A DNA stretch of 64,000 nt from Jacaranda mimosifolia (taxonomy: Eukaryota > Streptophyta > Magnoliopsida > Lamiales > Bignoniaceae). The translations under genes were made by a program, and so were the position numbers. Numbering within the stretch: position 1 is the first letter of the stretch; the number at the start of each line of letters is the position of its first letter. The DNA lies in contig CM032127.1 of the NCBI GenBank assembly GCA_018894105.1, positions 7,890,223 to 7,954,222 on the forward strand, in the 5' to 3' direction. The notes below the pieces were generated by a model. The model was not told where the DNA came from, did no database searches, and worked only from the letters and a program-made list of their open reading frames with translations. Shown in pieces: positions 13,070 through 24,355 of the stretch.

Positions 13070-16060
13070 TGTAATGCCCCCATTCAGGATCACCCTTCGC
13101 TAAGGCGCCACTCAGTTCAGACCTAAATCTTAATCCATAAACAAGCAATAGGCCCAAAACATTTCAACTTAACTTATCAAAAGCAGCAAAAATTTCAAAC
13201 TTAATTAATACAACAACCACTTAAAGACATTCCCTTATTCAACCTCTTATATCTAGCATAACTTATACAAACTTGAATTCCTGCACATCAATCCTGACAT
13301 ATCACATCGTCTCAAAACCAAAGTTTAACATTCAAGAGAGCTCAATAACATACACAAGCGCCTGTTCTATTACAAAAGTATTTTTCCAGTCCATATTCTT
13401 CACTTAAACATATCTAAGAAAGTCAAAGGAATACGGTGGGTTTGTCCAAAGACTTAGTGAGGGATAAACATAAAAACAACAATGGGGATCTGTTGAGGAA
13501 GAATCAACCCAACAGATCGTCAAATAATATACAGTATAGAGACGAATCAAGAAACATGCAATTACAAGTCAATAAACAAGCATTAATGAATTCAAGAGTT
13601 AAAGTGGGTAATAGCTCGGGGTTGTAACTGTCAGCTTAAAAGGCCTGGTATAATCTCAACCAATTCTACTCAGGAGGTATAAAGCATCTCAATCGATCAC
13701 ATTTCGGGAGGAGATGCAAACAACTCATTCAGCCCAGATAACAGCCTAACTTAAACTAGGGAGTTGTACTATGTTTATTGCTCCACGAGCAGGATGCAAA
13801 CATTCAGGTACAGTCAAACAAAACAAGCCCAAATCATATGGAATCCAATAGATCAGAATGAAACATGCATATTGGATTCTCTTTATACCGGCCAAATAAG
13901 TACTTTTGATGTTTAGGGAAACACCCCTGACTTACTACTGATACCCAAGGAAATGCCCCTAGCGGTATCTCTAATACTCAGGAAACACCCCTAATGTACA
14001 GCAAGCATGTATAAGTAGATCTCAGCATTCCGCTGAGATTGGCACTTGGACTAAACATAATTGTTGATACCCAGGGAAACGCCCCTAGTAGTATCGCGGA
14101 TACTCAGGGAAAAGCCCCTAACATACCACTAACATATCTCCATACATATGAAAAATAATAATCAATAACAAGTACCGATCAAGAACAAGTACGATATCCG
14201 AACGAATATATAATAGACAATCAGGTAACAAAACAGACAGATAACAGAAGAGATGTTCTAGGCGCCAGAATAGACAAGAACAAATCATATCGGAATACGA
14301 TCAAGAATTAACCCTCACAGGGTTGTACAAGTCAATTAACCCTCATAGGGGTACAAGTATCAAGTAACAATTAACAATTGAACATGCGAGCAATAATAAT
14401 TCCAACAACAAAAATGAGTACTCAAGCAAGTGCGATTTCATCAATCAAGAACAAGCAAAAAAATCAAGTTAGACCCGCACAGAGGTCATTCCACAAGAAC
14501 AAATAGATATAAACATGACCAGAATGGCAGACCCTCACCTTTGTAGTCTCAAAAAATTGTAACCACAATTGGCAGTCTACTAGTTGTGGGACCTACTCCT
14601 TCGTCACCTAACTAAAGGAATATGTTCACAATCAAATCTTCACATTCAATCCTAATAATCAAAATTAAATCATTAATAGTTTAAAATTACTAAATAACCA
14701 ATTAATATGATAGTTTTAGGGCTTAAAAGGTACTACCGGTCCAAAATTGCTAAAGTCGTTATTACCAAAATAATCTCGATTTTCATATCAAGTCTAATAA
14801 TGAAATATAAACTAGTCCTCAACTACATATTTAACCTTATATCGATATCCCAAATCAAAATAAATAGTCTAAATATCTAAATTATCCCAATTATTTACAC
14901 TTAGGTCTCCAATCCATAAAATTAGGGTTTCTTACTTAACTAATCTCAATAAATCCCAAGTTAACATATATTAATATAGATCCAATTCCACTAATTCATA
15001 TAAATTCCATGCATGTATATAAAGATCACCACTTGGTGCACATTTCTTAGCTTTTCTTTCGAGATACAAAATTCATATGAATTTAAAATGGTACAAGAAT
15101 CCTAAACTCAATACCGATCTTTACCCAAAATTTGCTTAATCGGACCTCAAAATTACTAACCAAGACCACTGTTACGATCATCACGATGAGCTAAATATTC
15201 TGTCTGAAAGTTGCTGGAGCGCCACCATCTGCCATAGCCAGAAAAACTCATCTCCACCACTATTGGCTGTGTTTTACCTTAACGATCACAATACCCCAAT
15301 TAATTTTCCTTTTCACCACCGAATTGAGGATCAATTGTAGCTCTGAAGCCACTGCAACACCACTTGCTGTCATGCACCACCGTGTCAAGTTTTCCTCCGC
15401 TGACGGTCCAAATCAAAAATTGAAGGCACCAATGCATTCATCATGCTGATCCCATCAAGAAATGCCATTGCCATACCGCAAAAAGTCACCCAAACAAAGC
15501 AGTCTGCCACCTCTACTGTGGTCAACTTTTGATCCTCCACTTCTCTGCCGTCCAATGGTGTTTGTATGTGCATGTAGTACTTGCGTGCTCGCCATAAGAA
15601 GAGGAAGGGGTTGATATGGTTAGTTTGGGGTCTCGCCAATGGCCAGTAGGGAATCACTGGTGAGAGAGGGAGAGAGAATGTGGTGAAGAAGGTGATGGAA
15701 ATGGGGGAAAATTGCAATAATCCATTATTTAAAGAAAGTTTCTGAAATTCTAAATTAGCTCCATAAAACTCTGCCTAACTTACAATTAGGTCCTCCAACA
15801 AATTGCAACACCTCAATTCAGCCCCTAAATTATGTGAGTCCCTAACATTAGCCCCTTTGATCAAGAATAAATACCATGCAACCCCAAACCTTTGAAATGT
15901 ATTCCAATCAAGTCTTGACTATTTGCAATTTAACCCCAAAACTTTCAAAATTTTTACAATTAAGTCCATTTTATTTTTTTTCGGGCCTGAAATTCGATCA
16001 ACCAATATCTTGATTTCTAAATCCTTACTATTCAGAATACCAAATTTTAGGGGTGTTACA
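13070..16060 (-). mobile_element. Solo LTR E (long-LTR Ty3 family related to F)
   Basis: 2,991 bp from tgtaatgcccc to ggggtgttaca, flanked by a perfect 5-bp TSD (gttga). No internal domain, PBS or second LTR is present, so this is a solo LTR left by recombination between two LTRs. Its start, a segment near 13500 (gaggaagaatcaacccaaca) and a GC-rich island at about 15170-15700 resemble the LTRs of element F. The minus orientation is inferred from that similarity. ORFs within it (13436-13627, 15385-15717) are not genes. Confidence 0.9.
13911..14125. repeat. Degenerate minisatellite in LTR E
   Basis: Five degenerate copies of a motif like cccagggaaacgcccctag, spaced about 32-40 bp in two groups (13911-14000 and 14062-14125). 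It occupies about the same place in the LTR as the minisatellite in the F LTRs, although the unit sequence differs. Confidence 0.7.
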
Positions 16061-16065
16061 GTTGA
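16061..16065. repeat. Right target-site duplication of solo LTR E
   Basis: gttga, identical to 13065-13069. Confidence 0.95.
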
Positions 16066-16912
16066 TATGTTAATGATGCCCTTACAAATACAGAGAGGGT
16101 TTTGTCTTTGCCTGAGGACCCTTAGGTCTTATCCTTTTTGTGTACTATTTTAGGTGGTGTGTTCTCCAGTCTTACAGGATACAGCGGTACAGGGGAGGCA
16201 TGCACTACTCTGATGTTCCAGAAATGTGGTATTGAGGGAGGCACATGTCATTAATGTGAAGATGTGCTACTTGTCAGAACATTTAATGCGGCAAAGAAGT
16301 GATCGCGGCGATGTTCCTAACTGCTCTGATCAACCTCCTGGGGTCGAGATGTGTACTAGCCATTAAGTCATCTGTGCATGCTTTGGTTGAGTGTTGGCAC
16401 TCTGTTGGATTCAAATGTCTTCCTGGCTAAGGGTTGGATAATCATTTTCAAGTTGATCGACCATACTCTGGTCGATCAACCAAGGTATTGGTACTTGTGC
16501 TGGCAAAATAGCTCAATAAGATTGGGCCCGATTGATTGCCTGGTCAATCGTCTATAGGTTGGGCCTAACAACCAACTGAGTTGCTTATGTCATGTTTTTT
16601 ACCTGATCGAGTATTGTTAGATTGAGCCTATTAGGTTGTCCCACTGTCTCATATTTTGAGTCATCTTTATGCCCAAGCTTGATTGAAAGTATCGACGAGA
16701 AGGAATGAGGAGTAGCTGGTTTGAGAAACTAGAATTAGCTCAACGAGGGATTAAATACTTTGGGGAAGTTTAAATTTCAAAAGATCAACCTGGTTTTTAG
16801 TGTATTTAATACAACTATTACCTTGGGTAGCTTGGAAAGTTAACCGGTAGATGCATAATAATTATCCTGTAGCCAGTCATTTTAGCCAATTAAGCTGCTC
16901 ACTAGATGGGGC

Positions 16913-16921
16913 CTATATATA
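16913..16921 (+). promoter_or_regulatory. Candidate TATA box for the antisense ORF of D
   Basis: tatatatag in the context cctatatatagggcagtg, about 260 bp before the antisense ORF and pointing the same way. It lies outside the LTR, which fits separate transcription of an extra ORF. Promoter activity is inferred. Confidence 0.4.
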
Positions 16922-17174
16922 GGGCAGTGAAGAACTTTCACTTATACTTTTACAGCAACTTGGGAGGTCGATCACAGTAATTTACTACGTTCTTGCTCTA
17001 GTCACCTTACTTCAATCCTTGTTATTTGCATAAGCTTCCTTCGAGCTCGAACAAATTTACTCTTCTTTATTGTGCCTAAATATCATATAATAAGTATGTT
17101 GAGAGTTTTTGGTGAGGTTAGAGATAAGGAAAATATAGTGAGAAAACCCGATTGAATGTTCAGTCAACTAGGGG

Positions 17175-19240
17175 GTGGTTAACTCAACTATCAGGGCTAG
17201 CGGGTCTTCAAGTGATAGTTCTAGCTCTTTGGATAGTTCAAGCAATACCCGAATTGTTGCTGGGGGTTGGTCTGGGCTGAGTCAACCTCCAATATCTCTT
17301 GGTCAGCTATTTACTCTCGACCACTATAATAAAATTGTATATAAGACCACGAGTCGGGATCTTGAATTGATTAGGCAGTTATATCACATTCCTTTGGGGC
17401 TCGAGCTTACCGTCCCCAGACCCACTGATAGGATGCATCGACCTTCGGTCGGTTGCATAATGTATTTGAGGATGCCCTGAAGTGTGGGCTCAGGTTTTCC
17501 CTAGCCCAATCCACAATCGATCTTTTAACTGGCCTCCCAGTCTGCATAATCGAACTTTTGCCAAAGTGATTTTTGATCTTATATAGTTTTGTCGTGTTGA
17601 TATTAATAAATGACCAATCCCTAACCTTTGCCAACTTTTCCAATCTCTTCCACCTCTAGATGTCCTAAAAGTTGGGTAGCACCTAAAAGCCGAGCTTTTA
17701 CTACCTCATAGCTCGCCCTCGTCGAAAGTTTTTGGTGACCCCCTTCTTTTCTCATGGCTAATAGTTGAAAAAATACTACTTCTTTGTTCGAAGGTTTAAC
17801 ATTCCAAGGGTTGGCTAAGATGGCACATTGAGATGCTTAGAAATGAGAATCCAACCTAGCTTAATACTTTTATTTAGGACTTAAACTAGCTTGGTCAAAT
17901 GGAGGCGTTGTTTATATCAAGGAGAGGAACTTGGTGCTGGTAGGTTTATCGCCTACTTAGCTAGATTTTCCAAATAATGCTTGACCAGGTAGATGCCTTC
18001 ATTAACTTTTGGTGATTATTTGCTCAAATTTTTGGTTGGTGCTAATGCATTTGTTTTCTTGTGTTTTAGATCAAGCTAAAATCATGAATTATACATGTCA
18101 ACAAGTAATGGAGCGCCAGCAGAGGACACAAGAGCGCTGCCAGGAAGCTGCTTATCAAAAAGTTGCTCCTTAGCTTGCTCCATAATCACAAATACTACCG
18201 TCCGCTCCTCAAGCTACCCGATCAGCTCCTCTCAAGGCCAGCAGCCCAATCCTTCTACAAAACAGACCAACAGTCGAGCAGCCAGGCCCTACTCGAAAGA
18301 AAACTCCAGCGGAGAAAGGAAAAGGCAAGGCTGGTAGACCCTCTCTCTTTAGCTCCCTATCAGATGGCAACATGTTTCCGCTATCCAACTTTCCTTCTCC
18401 GAGGTATGAGACCGACATCCCTATTCAAAACTCAACCTTAATGATGATAACGAGGTCGACTAGTCTCCTAAAAGTGATGATGGTTGGGCTTTTCATGTCC
18501 AATCAGAGAAAGATATTGGATATGAACTAGCTGGAGGCCTTTGAGGTGCTTGCCTTTCATATAAATATGGTAAGCCTCTAGTCGACTTTTGCTTGTTCTA
18601 TTCAGTTACTTATTTGAAATGTACTTTTTTTTTTTTTACTAAACTTGTCACCGTTGCAGGTGAATCAGCTTGGGTAACACTTTTATCGGAGGTTAGAGTT
18701 GGCCCACGATGATCAAGAGAAGCTCCAAAAGGAGCAAAAAGGCATTGAAGATATGAATGCTTGGCTCGATTCCATGTAGTCGAGAATTGACCAGCTGACT
18801 TGGGATGTTGACAAAAAGAAAGCACAATTGTTGGCTATAGTGGCTAAGAAGAGAAAATTTGATGAGTTGCTGCGGAAGTCTAAACTGGAGGCCAAGGCCT
18901 CTTACAATGTTGGTTGAACGCATAAGCATAACATTGGTACTAAGTATGCTCAGGATGAATTCTTTAGGGCATTCCTAGGTATTCGAAAAGATGATGTGCA
19001 ACAATTCATGCTGTGCTTGGCATTCTAAGGTACCAGCATTATCTTCTCGATCGACAATGTGAGAGAGGCCTTTGAGAAGGTAGTGAAGCAATTATAATTC
19101 TTAGGTTATCAGTTTAGCCTAAGGACAAAGAGCACCTCAATCTGCTTTAAATCGAGCAGCTTAAGGACTATCCCGACCTCCTATCTATCAAAGGGAATAC
19201 ACCTACGATCGGAGCTATCGCTGCTCCCTATCCAATGGTG
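17175..19240 (+). pseudogene. Decayed extra (antisense) ORF of Tat-type element D
   Basis: The first 101 codons are open. They begin at a GTG that was probably an ATG, with a serine-rich start (ASGSSSDSSSSLDSSSNT) followed by ELIRQLYHIPLGLELTVPRP, which resembles the N-terminal part of plant-transposon-like proteins seen as extra ORFs in Tat elements. Beyond 17480 stops interrupt the frame. A basic, low-complexity stretch follows (about 18095-18340), then a possible intron end (caccgttgcag at 18649-18659). A Lys/Glu/Leu-rich coiled-coil-like segment lies at about 18700-18910 and a tail at 18940-19230. It runs opposite to gag of the same element. The function of this protein class is unknown. 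The similarity is from memory of the family and is not a database hit. Confidence 0.5.
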
Positions 19241-19299
19241 GTCGAGGTGACCAAAGAGCTTGATTTCGTGAATAAATTTGTATTCAAAATTAAAGATGG

Positions 19300-20090
19300 C
19301 AAAGTCAATGTCGCTACTTACTTCTCTCCCGCCAAGCATACTTTTCTAATCGAAGCAGAGGTGGTCTCAAACATAACTGATACGGCCATCAGAAGTTTTT
19401 TGTGGAAAAATATTATCTGTCATTTTGATTTGCCTAAAGTGTTGATATCAGATAACGGGACATAGTTCAAGAGCAGGAGCGCGAGGAACTTGTGTGAAAG
19501 CCTAGAAATTCGACAACACTTCACCTCGGTTAGGAACCTTCAGGCCAATGGCCAAACAAAAGTCATAAATAGTATTATCCTGGACCATCTCAAGGCTCGA
19601 CTTGAAAGATCCAGAATGAGTTGGGTGGAGATCGCCACAGGCTACAGTCCTTACCATTTGGTCTAGGGGTCAGAAACAGTCATTCCAACAGAATTAATAC
19701 AACACAAAACTCGAGTAATCTACAACAATTCGATCGGGAATAAGTCAGAAAGTAAATTCAACCTCAAAACAAATGACGAATTGCATCAACAGACATACAC
19801 AACAATGTAAAAATATAGCTCAAAGATGAGCCAATATTACAAGAAGGGAGTTCGACCAAGAAGTTTCAAAGTAAGGGAACTCGTCCTCAAGAAAGTCGAA
19901 GTCTCAAAAAATATGGGAGAACTCGATCCAAAATAGGAGAGCCCCTACTTGGTGATCAAAGTAACAAACTTTTATCGATTAGTAGATATGAATAGCAGCA
20001 AGCTACCTCGATCGTGGAATACAGTGAACTTGAAAAAAGTTTATGTGCAAAGAGACGAAGGTCTCCATTCAACTATTTTGTAATATGACT
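19300..20090 (+). pseudogene. Ty3-type integrase core and C-terminus, broken (inverted part of D)
   Basis: Readable motifs are SFLWKNIICHFDLPKVLISD followed by NGT (the second catalytic Asp region), then RQHFTSVRNLQANGQTKVIN, ARLERSRMSWVEIA and GSETVIPTELI, ending near NLKKVYVQRDEG before 20090. This order is typical of Tat-lineage integrases, which insert element DNA into the host genome. The catalytic Glu expected in the QANGQ-x-E motif is Lys. Stops interrupt the frame at about 19463 and 19665. The N-terminal zinc-binding part and the start of the core are missing; the sequence joins the antisense ORF near 19300. It lies on the plus strand although the element's gag is on the minus strand, so this segment is inverted. 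Confidence 0.75.
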
Positions 20091-20139
20091 CCAAGTCAAT
20101 AAAGGCGACTCACATTTCGAAAACTATTTACTCTCACCA

Positions 20140-20490
20140 GTAGGTATGGCTTCAAGCCCATTTACTTAATAAACAAGTTGATCGTCTAATGTCGACCCTG
20201 TAGTCGGCCACAGTTTGTTTTAAACTGTAACCATGGCTTCAAGCCCAATTACTTAATAAATGAGTTGAATGTTTAATGTCAACCCTATAGTCGACCACAA
20301 GTCGATTTAGAATAGTAACCATAGCTTCAAGCCCAATTACTTAATAAATGAGTTGATTATTTAAAGTTGACCTCGTAATCGACCCAAAACTTAGTTTCGA
20401 ACTATAATCGTAGCTTCCAACCCTGCTCGATAAAAGAATAAATCATTTAAAATCTATTCTTAAGCCAGCCACAACTAAAAAGCAACCCTG
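20140..20490 (+). repeat. Tandem repeat, about 88-bp unit, about 3.5-4 copies
   Basis: Units start at about 20140, 20227, 20315 and 20404. Each begins gtaaccatggcttcaagccc or a variant, then holds cttaataaatgagttga and a cgaccctgtagtcg-like part. The last copy is the most divergent. It lies just after the integrase, where Tat/Ogre-type elements commonly carry tandem repeats in their 3' untranslated region. Confidence 0.85.
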
Positions 20491-21134
20491 TTGTCAATGA
20501 GATGATTAAGATTGCTCGATAAATAGACGTGTCACAACATAAGGATTAAATAACAACTACAATAATTTAACTAAAGTCTACCCACGGCCGACCACAACAT
20601 GAAGCCAACTTATTTGATTTTGAGGAGAATTTCTTAAGCTGACCAAGTAGTCGACTGCAAAGACTATTTCAAGACCAATTTTAAATGGAATAAAGTCGAG
20701 GTTGTTATCCTTAAATCAATCCAATTCTTCCTTTGCGATTCAATCTCATAATCAACTGCTATTCGATCTCATAAACATTTCCCATTCTTTTAGCAAAAAT
20801 TCGCAATATTTAACTAGAAAGATTTGTGTATTTACTTATTGATGCAATAAGTTCGAAAGGATTAAACAGTAAAAGGGAAGGGAGTAGATCGACAAAAGAG
20901 ATGAACAAAAAACCAAAATTTTATATAGATTCAATATCCAAGTATATGGTTACAACACTCGAATCGTTCTTACAATCCATCAAAAGTGCCTCGCAGGGTA
21001 CAATAAAAGGAGAGTCGAACAAAGCATAAATAAAATAGTTGTAGCCTCAACTCAACCTAGCTCCCTCTATTCCTTCAGCCCTTACAGCCGCCACCTTGTC
21101 GATAACGTGGTCGAGCTCATCATTAGAAGGCACG
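20490..21134 (+). other. Remainder of the inverted 3' region of D
   Basis: Non-coding, with scattered words such as gtcgac and cgaccacaac like those in the tandem repeats. No domain is recognisable. The short ORF at 20826-21029 has no known features. The right edge, where the copia fragment starts, is estimated at about 21135. Confidence 0.45.
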
Positions 21135-21378
21135 TATATAACAATGATACTACCAAGGTTCCCACAATTTTTGTTCCATTTTCAATGTGGGACACTAACT
21201 CCCCACAACTTTATCTTCAATAGCAATGTGGTTTGAATTTATGCTTGTTAAACCCATCTTTATACTTCAAACATCTATGAATTTCTGCCAATAATTGGCA
21301 CTAATCCAAAGAAAAAAAAACATCTCTTTAACATGTAATTAGCCCCAAATATCAATAAAATGGGTGTCAATTGCAACA
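21135..21378 (-). repeat. Partial 3' LTR of the copia fragment
   Basis: On the minus strand the LTR starts TGTTGCAATTGACACCC just after a purine-rich GTGGGGGATTG. About 240 bp remain before the sequence resembles element D. A tag of gtcccacattga, common in copia LTRs, is present near 21190. The left edge is uncertain. Confidence 0.6.
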
Positions 21379-21391
21379 ATCCCCCACAAAT
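21379..21391 (-). other. Polypurine tract of the copia fragment
   Basis: The minus strand reads ATTTGTGGGGGAT directly before the TGTTGC LTR start. This is the usual form and position of a copia PPT. Confidence 0.7.
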
Positions 21392-21924
21392 CCATAGTGT
21401 TGAACTATCAAAATTATCGTAACTTGCTTTCAGTAATGGTACCTTCCAATTTGAACCACTACCTAAGTTAACCAACTTATGCCACCACAGGGACAAATAG
21501 ATCTAAACCTTGACTTTGGCCCTTGGATGTGTTGGCATCCATTGGTAACAACCAGATACATGGCTATGCAGTGATCTTTAGGTTTGACATGTTACGGCCA
21601 TGTGTCCCGATCCTGTATTATGAATATTTTCAAAGAATAACCATTTTCCTCTAATCGCGGCCAAATGACAACATTCACTTAGTTGGGCATCTCTAGGGAT
21701 GGACTGCTTGCATCTCGTTAGTATGACTTGACCCCATTCAGAGTTAGCGCTCTTACTTTACTTGCAGTTAACAACACCTTCCAAGTATGCTAAGAGACAG
21801 CCTCAGATACAAAGGTATCAGTCAAGTTTAGGTGCACTCTGACACACTCAACAGCTTGTTTATACCACATTGAACCTTCCTTGTGGAATCTCCACTTTGT
21901 AGGTTGGGTTGCCACTATAGGTGC

Positions 21925-22575
21925 ATTGCTAATGGGTTTTCAGTCCCATCCCCAGCTTAGATTTTTGGAATACGGACAACTCAAGTCCTTTAGTTAAAGG
22001 AGCGGCCATATTGTCATTGGATCCAACAAAATCAATGGCCACAATCCTATCAGACACAAGCTCCCTTATAAACTTTAGTCTAACTTAGATGTGTCTCTTG
22101 GTCTTTTGATTATACTTTAAACTTTTGATCTTTGCAATTGTGGTTTGACTATCACAATACACTGCAATTGCAGACAAAGGCTTACTAACCATAGGTAATT
22201 GGACCACCAGCCCATATAGCTACTCAACCTCTGTTCCAGTTGTGTTCAAAGCACATAACTCTGCCTCAAATGTAGACCAAGTTATCAAAGTCTATTTAGT
22301 AGACTTTCTGGAGACAACGTCTCTACCTAAGGTAAATATATACCTATACACCTATTACTATTGAAGTTTTTGGCTATCCAGCTAGCATCACTGTATCCCT
22401 CAAGTACAGTAGAGAATCTGCCATAATGCAGAGCAAGTGATGTTATGCCCTTAAGATACCGAAGTACCCTATCCAAAGCCTCCCAATAGGTTCTATTAGG
22501 ACAACTTGTATACCTTGCTAGCTTTGAAACTGCGAATGAGATATCCAGTCTCGAGCCATTTGTACGATATTGCAA
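21925..22575 (-). pseudogene. Ty1/copia RNase H, broken
   Basis: The open part (22575-22327) reads RLDISFAVSKLARYTSCPNR and ends near EGYSDASWIA, the connection and start of copia RNase H, which degrades the RNA of the RNA:DNA hybrid. Past a stop near 22326 the frame can still be followed: AVYCDSQTTIAKIKS, RHI*VRLKFIRELV and GMGLKPISN at about 21925, the standard copia end. It is separated from the RT upstream by one stop. Confidence 0.8.
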
Positions 22576-22587
22576 GTTCCTAATAAT

Positions 22588-23337
22588 CTAAGAATACCTC
22601 AATTGAGACACAGGAATACCACTTTCATTCTTGAAAAGAGCTACAGAGCAATCATATGATGTCTTAGCGATTCTACATTCCTTATAGCCAAATTTCTCAA
22701 TTATCTTCTCAACATAGTGAGATTGAGAAATAGTTATACCCTCAGTTGACCGAATTAACTTGAGTCCAAGAATCAAATTAGCTTCACCCATATCTTTCAT
22801 TTCAAACTTACTTTTCAAGTACAACTTTGTCTCGTTGATAATCTCAATAGTATAACCAATTAATAAAATGTCATCCACATATAAGCATAGTACAATACAA
22901 TCATCACCTTTAACCTTACAATAAATGTACTTATCATTATCATTTATGCTGAAACCAAATGATAAAATAGTTTTATCAAATTTCTCATGCCACTGCTTAA
23001 GCGCTTGTTTCAATCTATAAAGGGATTTAACAAGCTTACAAACCTTTTGCTCATTACCAGGAGCTATAAATCCCTCAGGCTGATCCATATAAATCTCTTC
23101 CTTAAGATCACTATACAGAAAGGTTGTTTTCACATCCATCTGGTGAATCGGATAACCAAATACGAAAACCAGTGCTATAAGCACCCGAATTATAGTCAAT
23201 CGAGCAATCGGGGAATAGGTATCAAAGAAGTCTATTTCTTCTTTTTGTCTAAAGCCTTTGGCAACTAATCTGGCCTTAAAACTTATCAATGGTTCCATTA
23301 GATTTAAGTTTCTTTTTAAAGATCCATTTGCATCCAA
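22588..23337 (-). pseudogene. Ty1/copia reverse transcriptase
   Basis: Open for 249 codons. Family motifs in order: FKARLVAKGFRQKEEIDF (about residues 21-38), HQMDVKTTFLYSDLKEEIYM with the first catalytic Asp (about 64-83), VCKLVKSLYRLKQALKQW, and LYVDDILLIG with the paired Asp residues (about 152-161). It ends at QLRYS before a stop; the next residues continue the family sequence. The enzyme makes cDNA from element RNA in virus-like particles. The apparent N-terminus is only the first Met in the open stretch; RT sequence also precedes it in another frame (23372-23480). This is the longest surviving open frame in the window, but it is not an intact gene. Confidence 0.9.
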
Positions 23338-23371
23338 TTGTAGTACACCCCAAAGGCAGATCGACTAATTC

Positions 23372-23935
23372 CTATGTCCCATTAGAGACAATAGAATCCA
23401 TCTCACTTTTGATAGCTATCTTCCAATGCTTAGCTTCAGGTGAGGCCATAGCACCCTTGAAGGTCACAGGATCAACAGTTTTAAGACCAAGCTTTTTCCT
23501 CTTATGTTCTAGGACTAAAACTTTTGCAAGACAGCCCCACACTCGGAAATACTTTAAGGTAGGTTTTCTACCTTTCCAGACTTCAAACGGAGTGCTTTCT
23601 TTATGTTTGAGAGGGGCTCTATTCAGAATATGGCAAGCCGTATTCAAAGCCTCTCCCCATATATATTTAGGTAGTCCTGAATTCAAAAGCAGACTGTTGA
23701 TCATGTCTTTAAAGGTTCTATTCTTTCGTTCTGCTACCCCATTAGATAATAGAGAGTATAGAGGAGTCTCTTCATGAATAATACCAAAGTTCCAGCAATA
23801 TTCATCGAAGGGTTTAGACTCGTACTCTCCTCCTCTATCTAATCTTAACCTTTTAAGTTTCTTACCAATTTGATTTTTAGCTTCATTTTTAAAAATGATA
23901 AACTTTTCAAGTACTTCATCTTTATGTTTTAACAA
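23372..23935 (-). pseudogene. Ty1/copia integrase core fused to start of RT by deletion
   Basis: Open for 187 codons. RLDRGGEYES (about 30-39) holds the second catalytic Asp, and NGVAERKNRTFKDMINS (about 65-81) holds the catalytic Glu. LPKYIWGEALNTACHILNR and TPFEVWKGRKPTLKYFRVWG follow, the usual integrase end. After KKLGLKT (about 151-157) the sequence jumps to DPVTFKGAMASPEAKHWK, which begins the RT region. The linker that normally separates the two in copia elements is missing, without loss of frame. Confidence 0.88.
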
Positions 23936-23941
23936 ATGAAC

Positions 23942-24355
23942 CTAACAATATCTACTGCAATCATCTATAAAGGTAATGAAATATCTTTTCTGGTCTTTAG
24001 TTAAGATTCCACTGAACTCACAAATATCTGTGTGCACAAGCTCAAGTATTTCAGAATTCCTTTCAACTAATTGATAAGGTTTTCTTACTTGTTTAGCCTC
24101 AGCACATACTTCACATTTGTGACTACTTTCAATATCATGTTTAGGTATCACATTTAAGTTCATCATGTGTTTAATAGAACCAAAATTTAAATGGCCTAAA
24201 CGACTATGCCAAACAGTAGAACATTCGACAGTAATCACTAAAGGAAGATCAGAATACTCAATGTTACTAATGCTTGAACCGACATTTTCAACTCGCACTT
24301 TGAATAATCCATCAGACAAATAACCCTTTCTAACAAAAGAACTATAATGTAAGAT
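23942..24355 (-). pseudogene. Ty1/copia pre-integrase zinc finger and integrase N-terminus
   Basis: Contains WHSRLGHLNFGSIKHM and HKCEVCAEAKQVRKPY, the His-His-Cys-Cys zinc-binding module before the integrase core. LELVHTDICEF follows with the first catalytic Asp, then YFITFIDDCSRYC. A frame break at about 23940 separates it from the rest of the integrase. The first 6-7 residues of the open frame (LANFVI) belong to the RNase H of D, which marks the junction. Confidence 0.85.

Larger units (their letters stand above)
12802..16651 (-). repeat. 3' LTR of D, split by solo LTR E
   Basis: The segments 12802-13069 and 16066-16651 together match 26050-26907 in the same orientation. Both copies begin tgatgat on the plus strand. 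The alignment resumes exactly across the insertion (gttga, then tatgt). The outer end near 16651 (tgtctca) is approximate to about 10 bp. Confidence 0.85.
21135..24355 (-). mobile_element. Ty1/copia retrotransposon fragment, truncated at both ends
   Basis: On the minus strand the order is pre-integrase zinc finger, integrase, RT, RNase H, polypurine tract and part of the 3' LTR, the domain order that defines Ty1/copia. Gag, protease and the 5' LTR are absent. At 24355 the reading passes directly from D RNase H into copia sequence, so the fragment was cut there. Its LTR is cut at about 21135. The pol pieces are separated by stops and frameshifts and one internal deletion, so it is inactive. 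Confidence 0.85.

Noticed and set aside
15385..15717. 110-codon minus-strand ORF
   Set aside because: Lies wholly within solo LTR E and has no recognisable domain.
23289..23777. 162-codon plus-strand ORF
   Set aside because: It lies opposite the copia integrase/RT frame on the minus strand, which has clear motifs; this is an antisense shadow.
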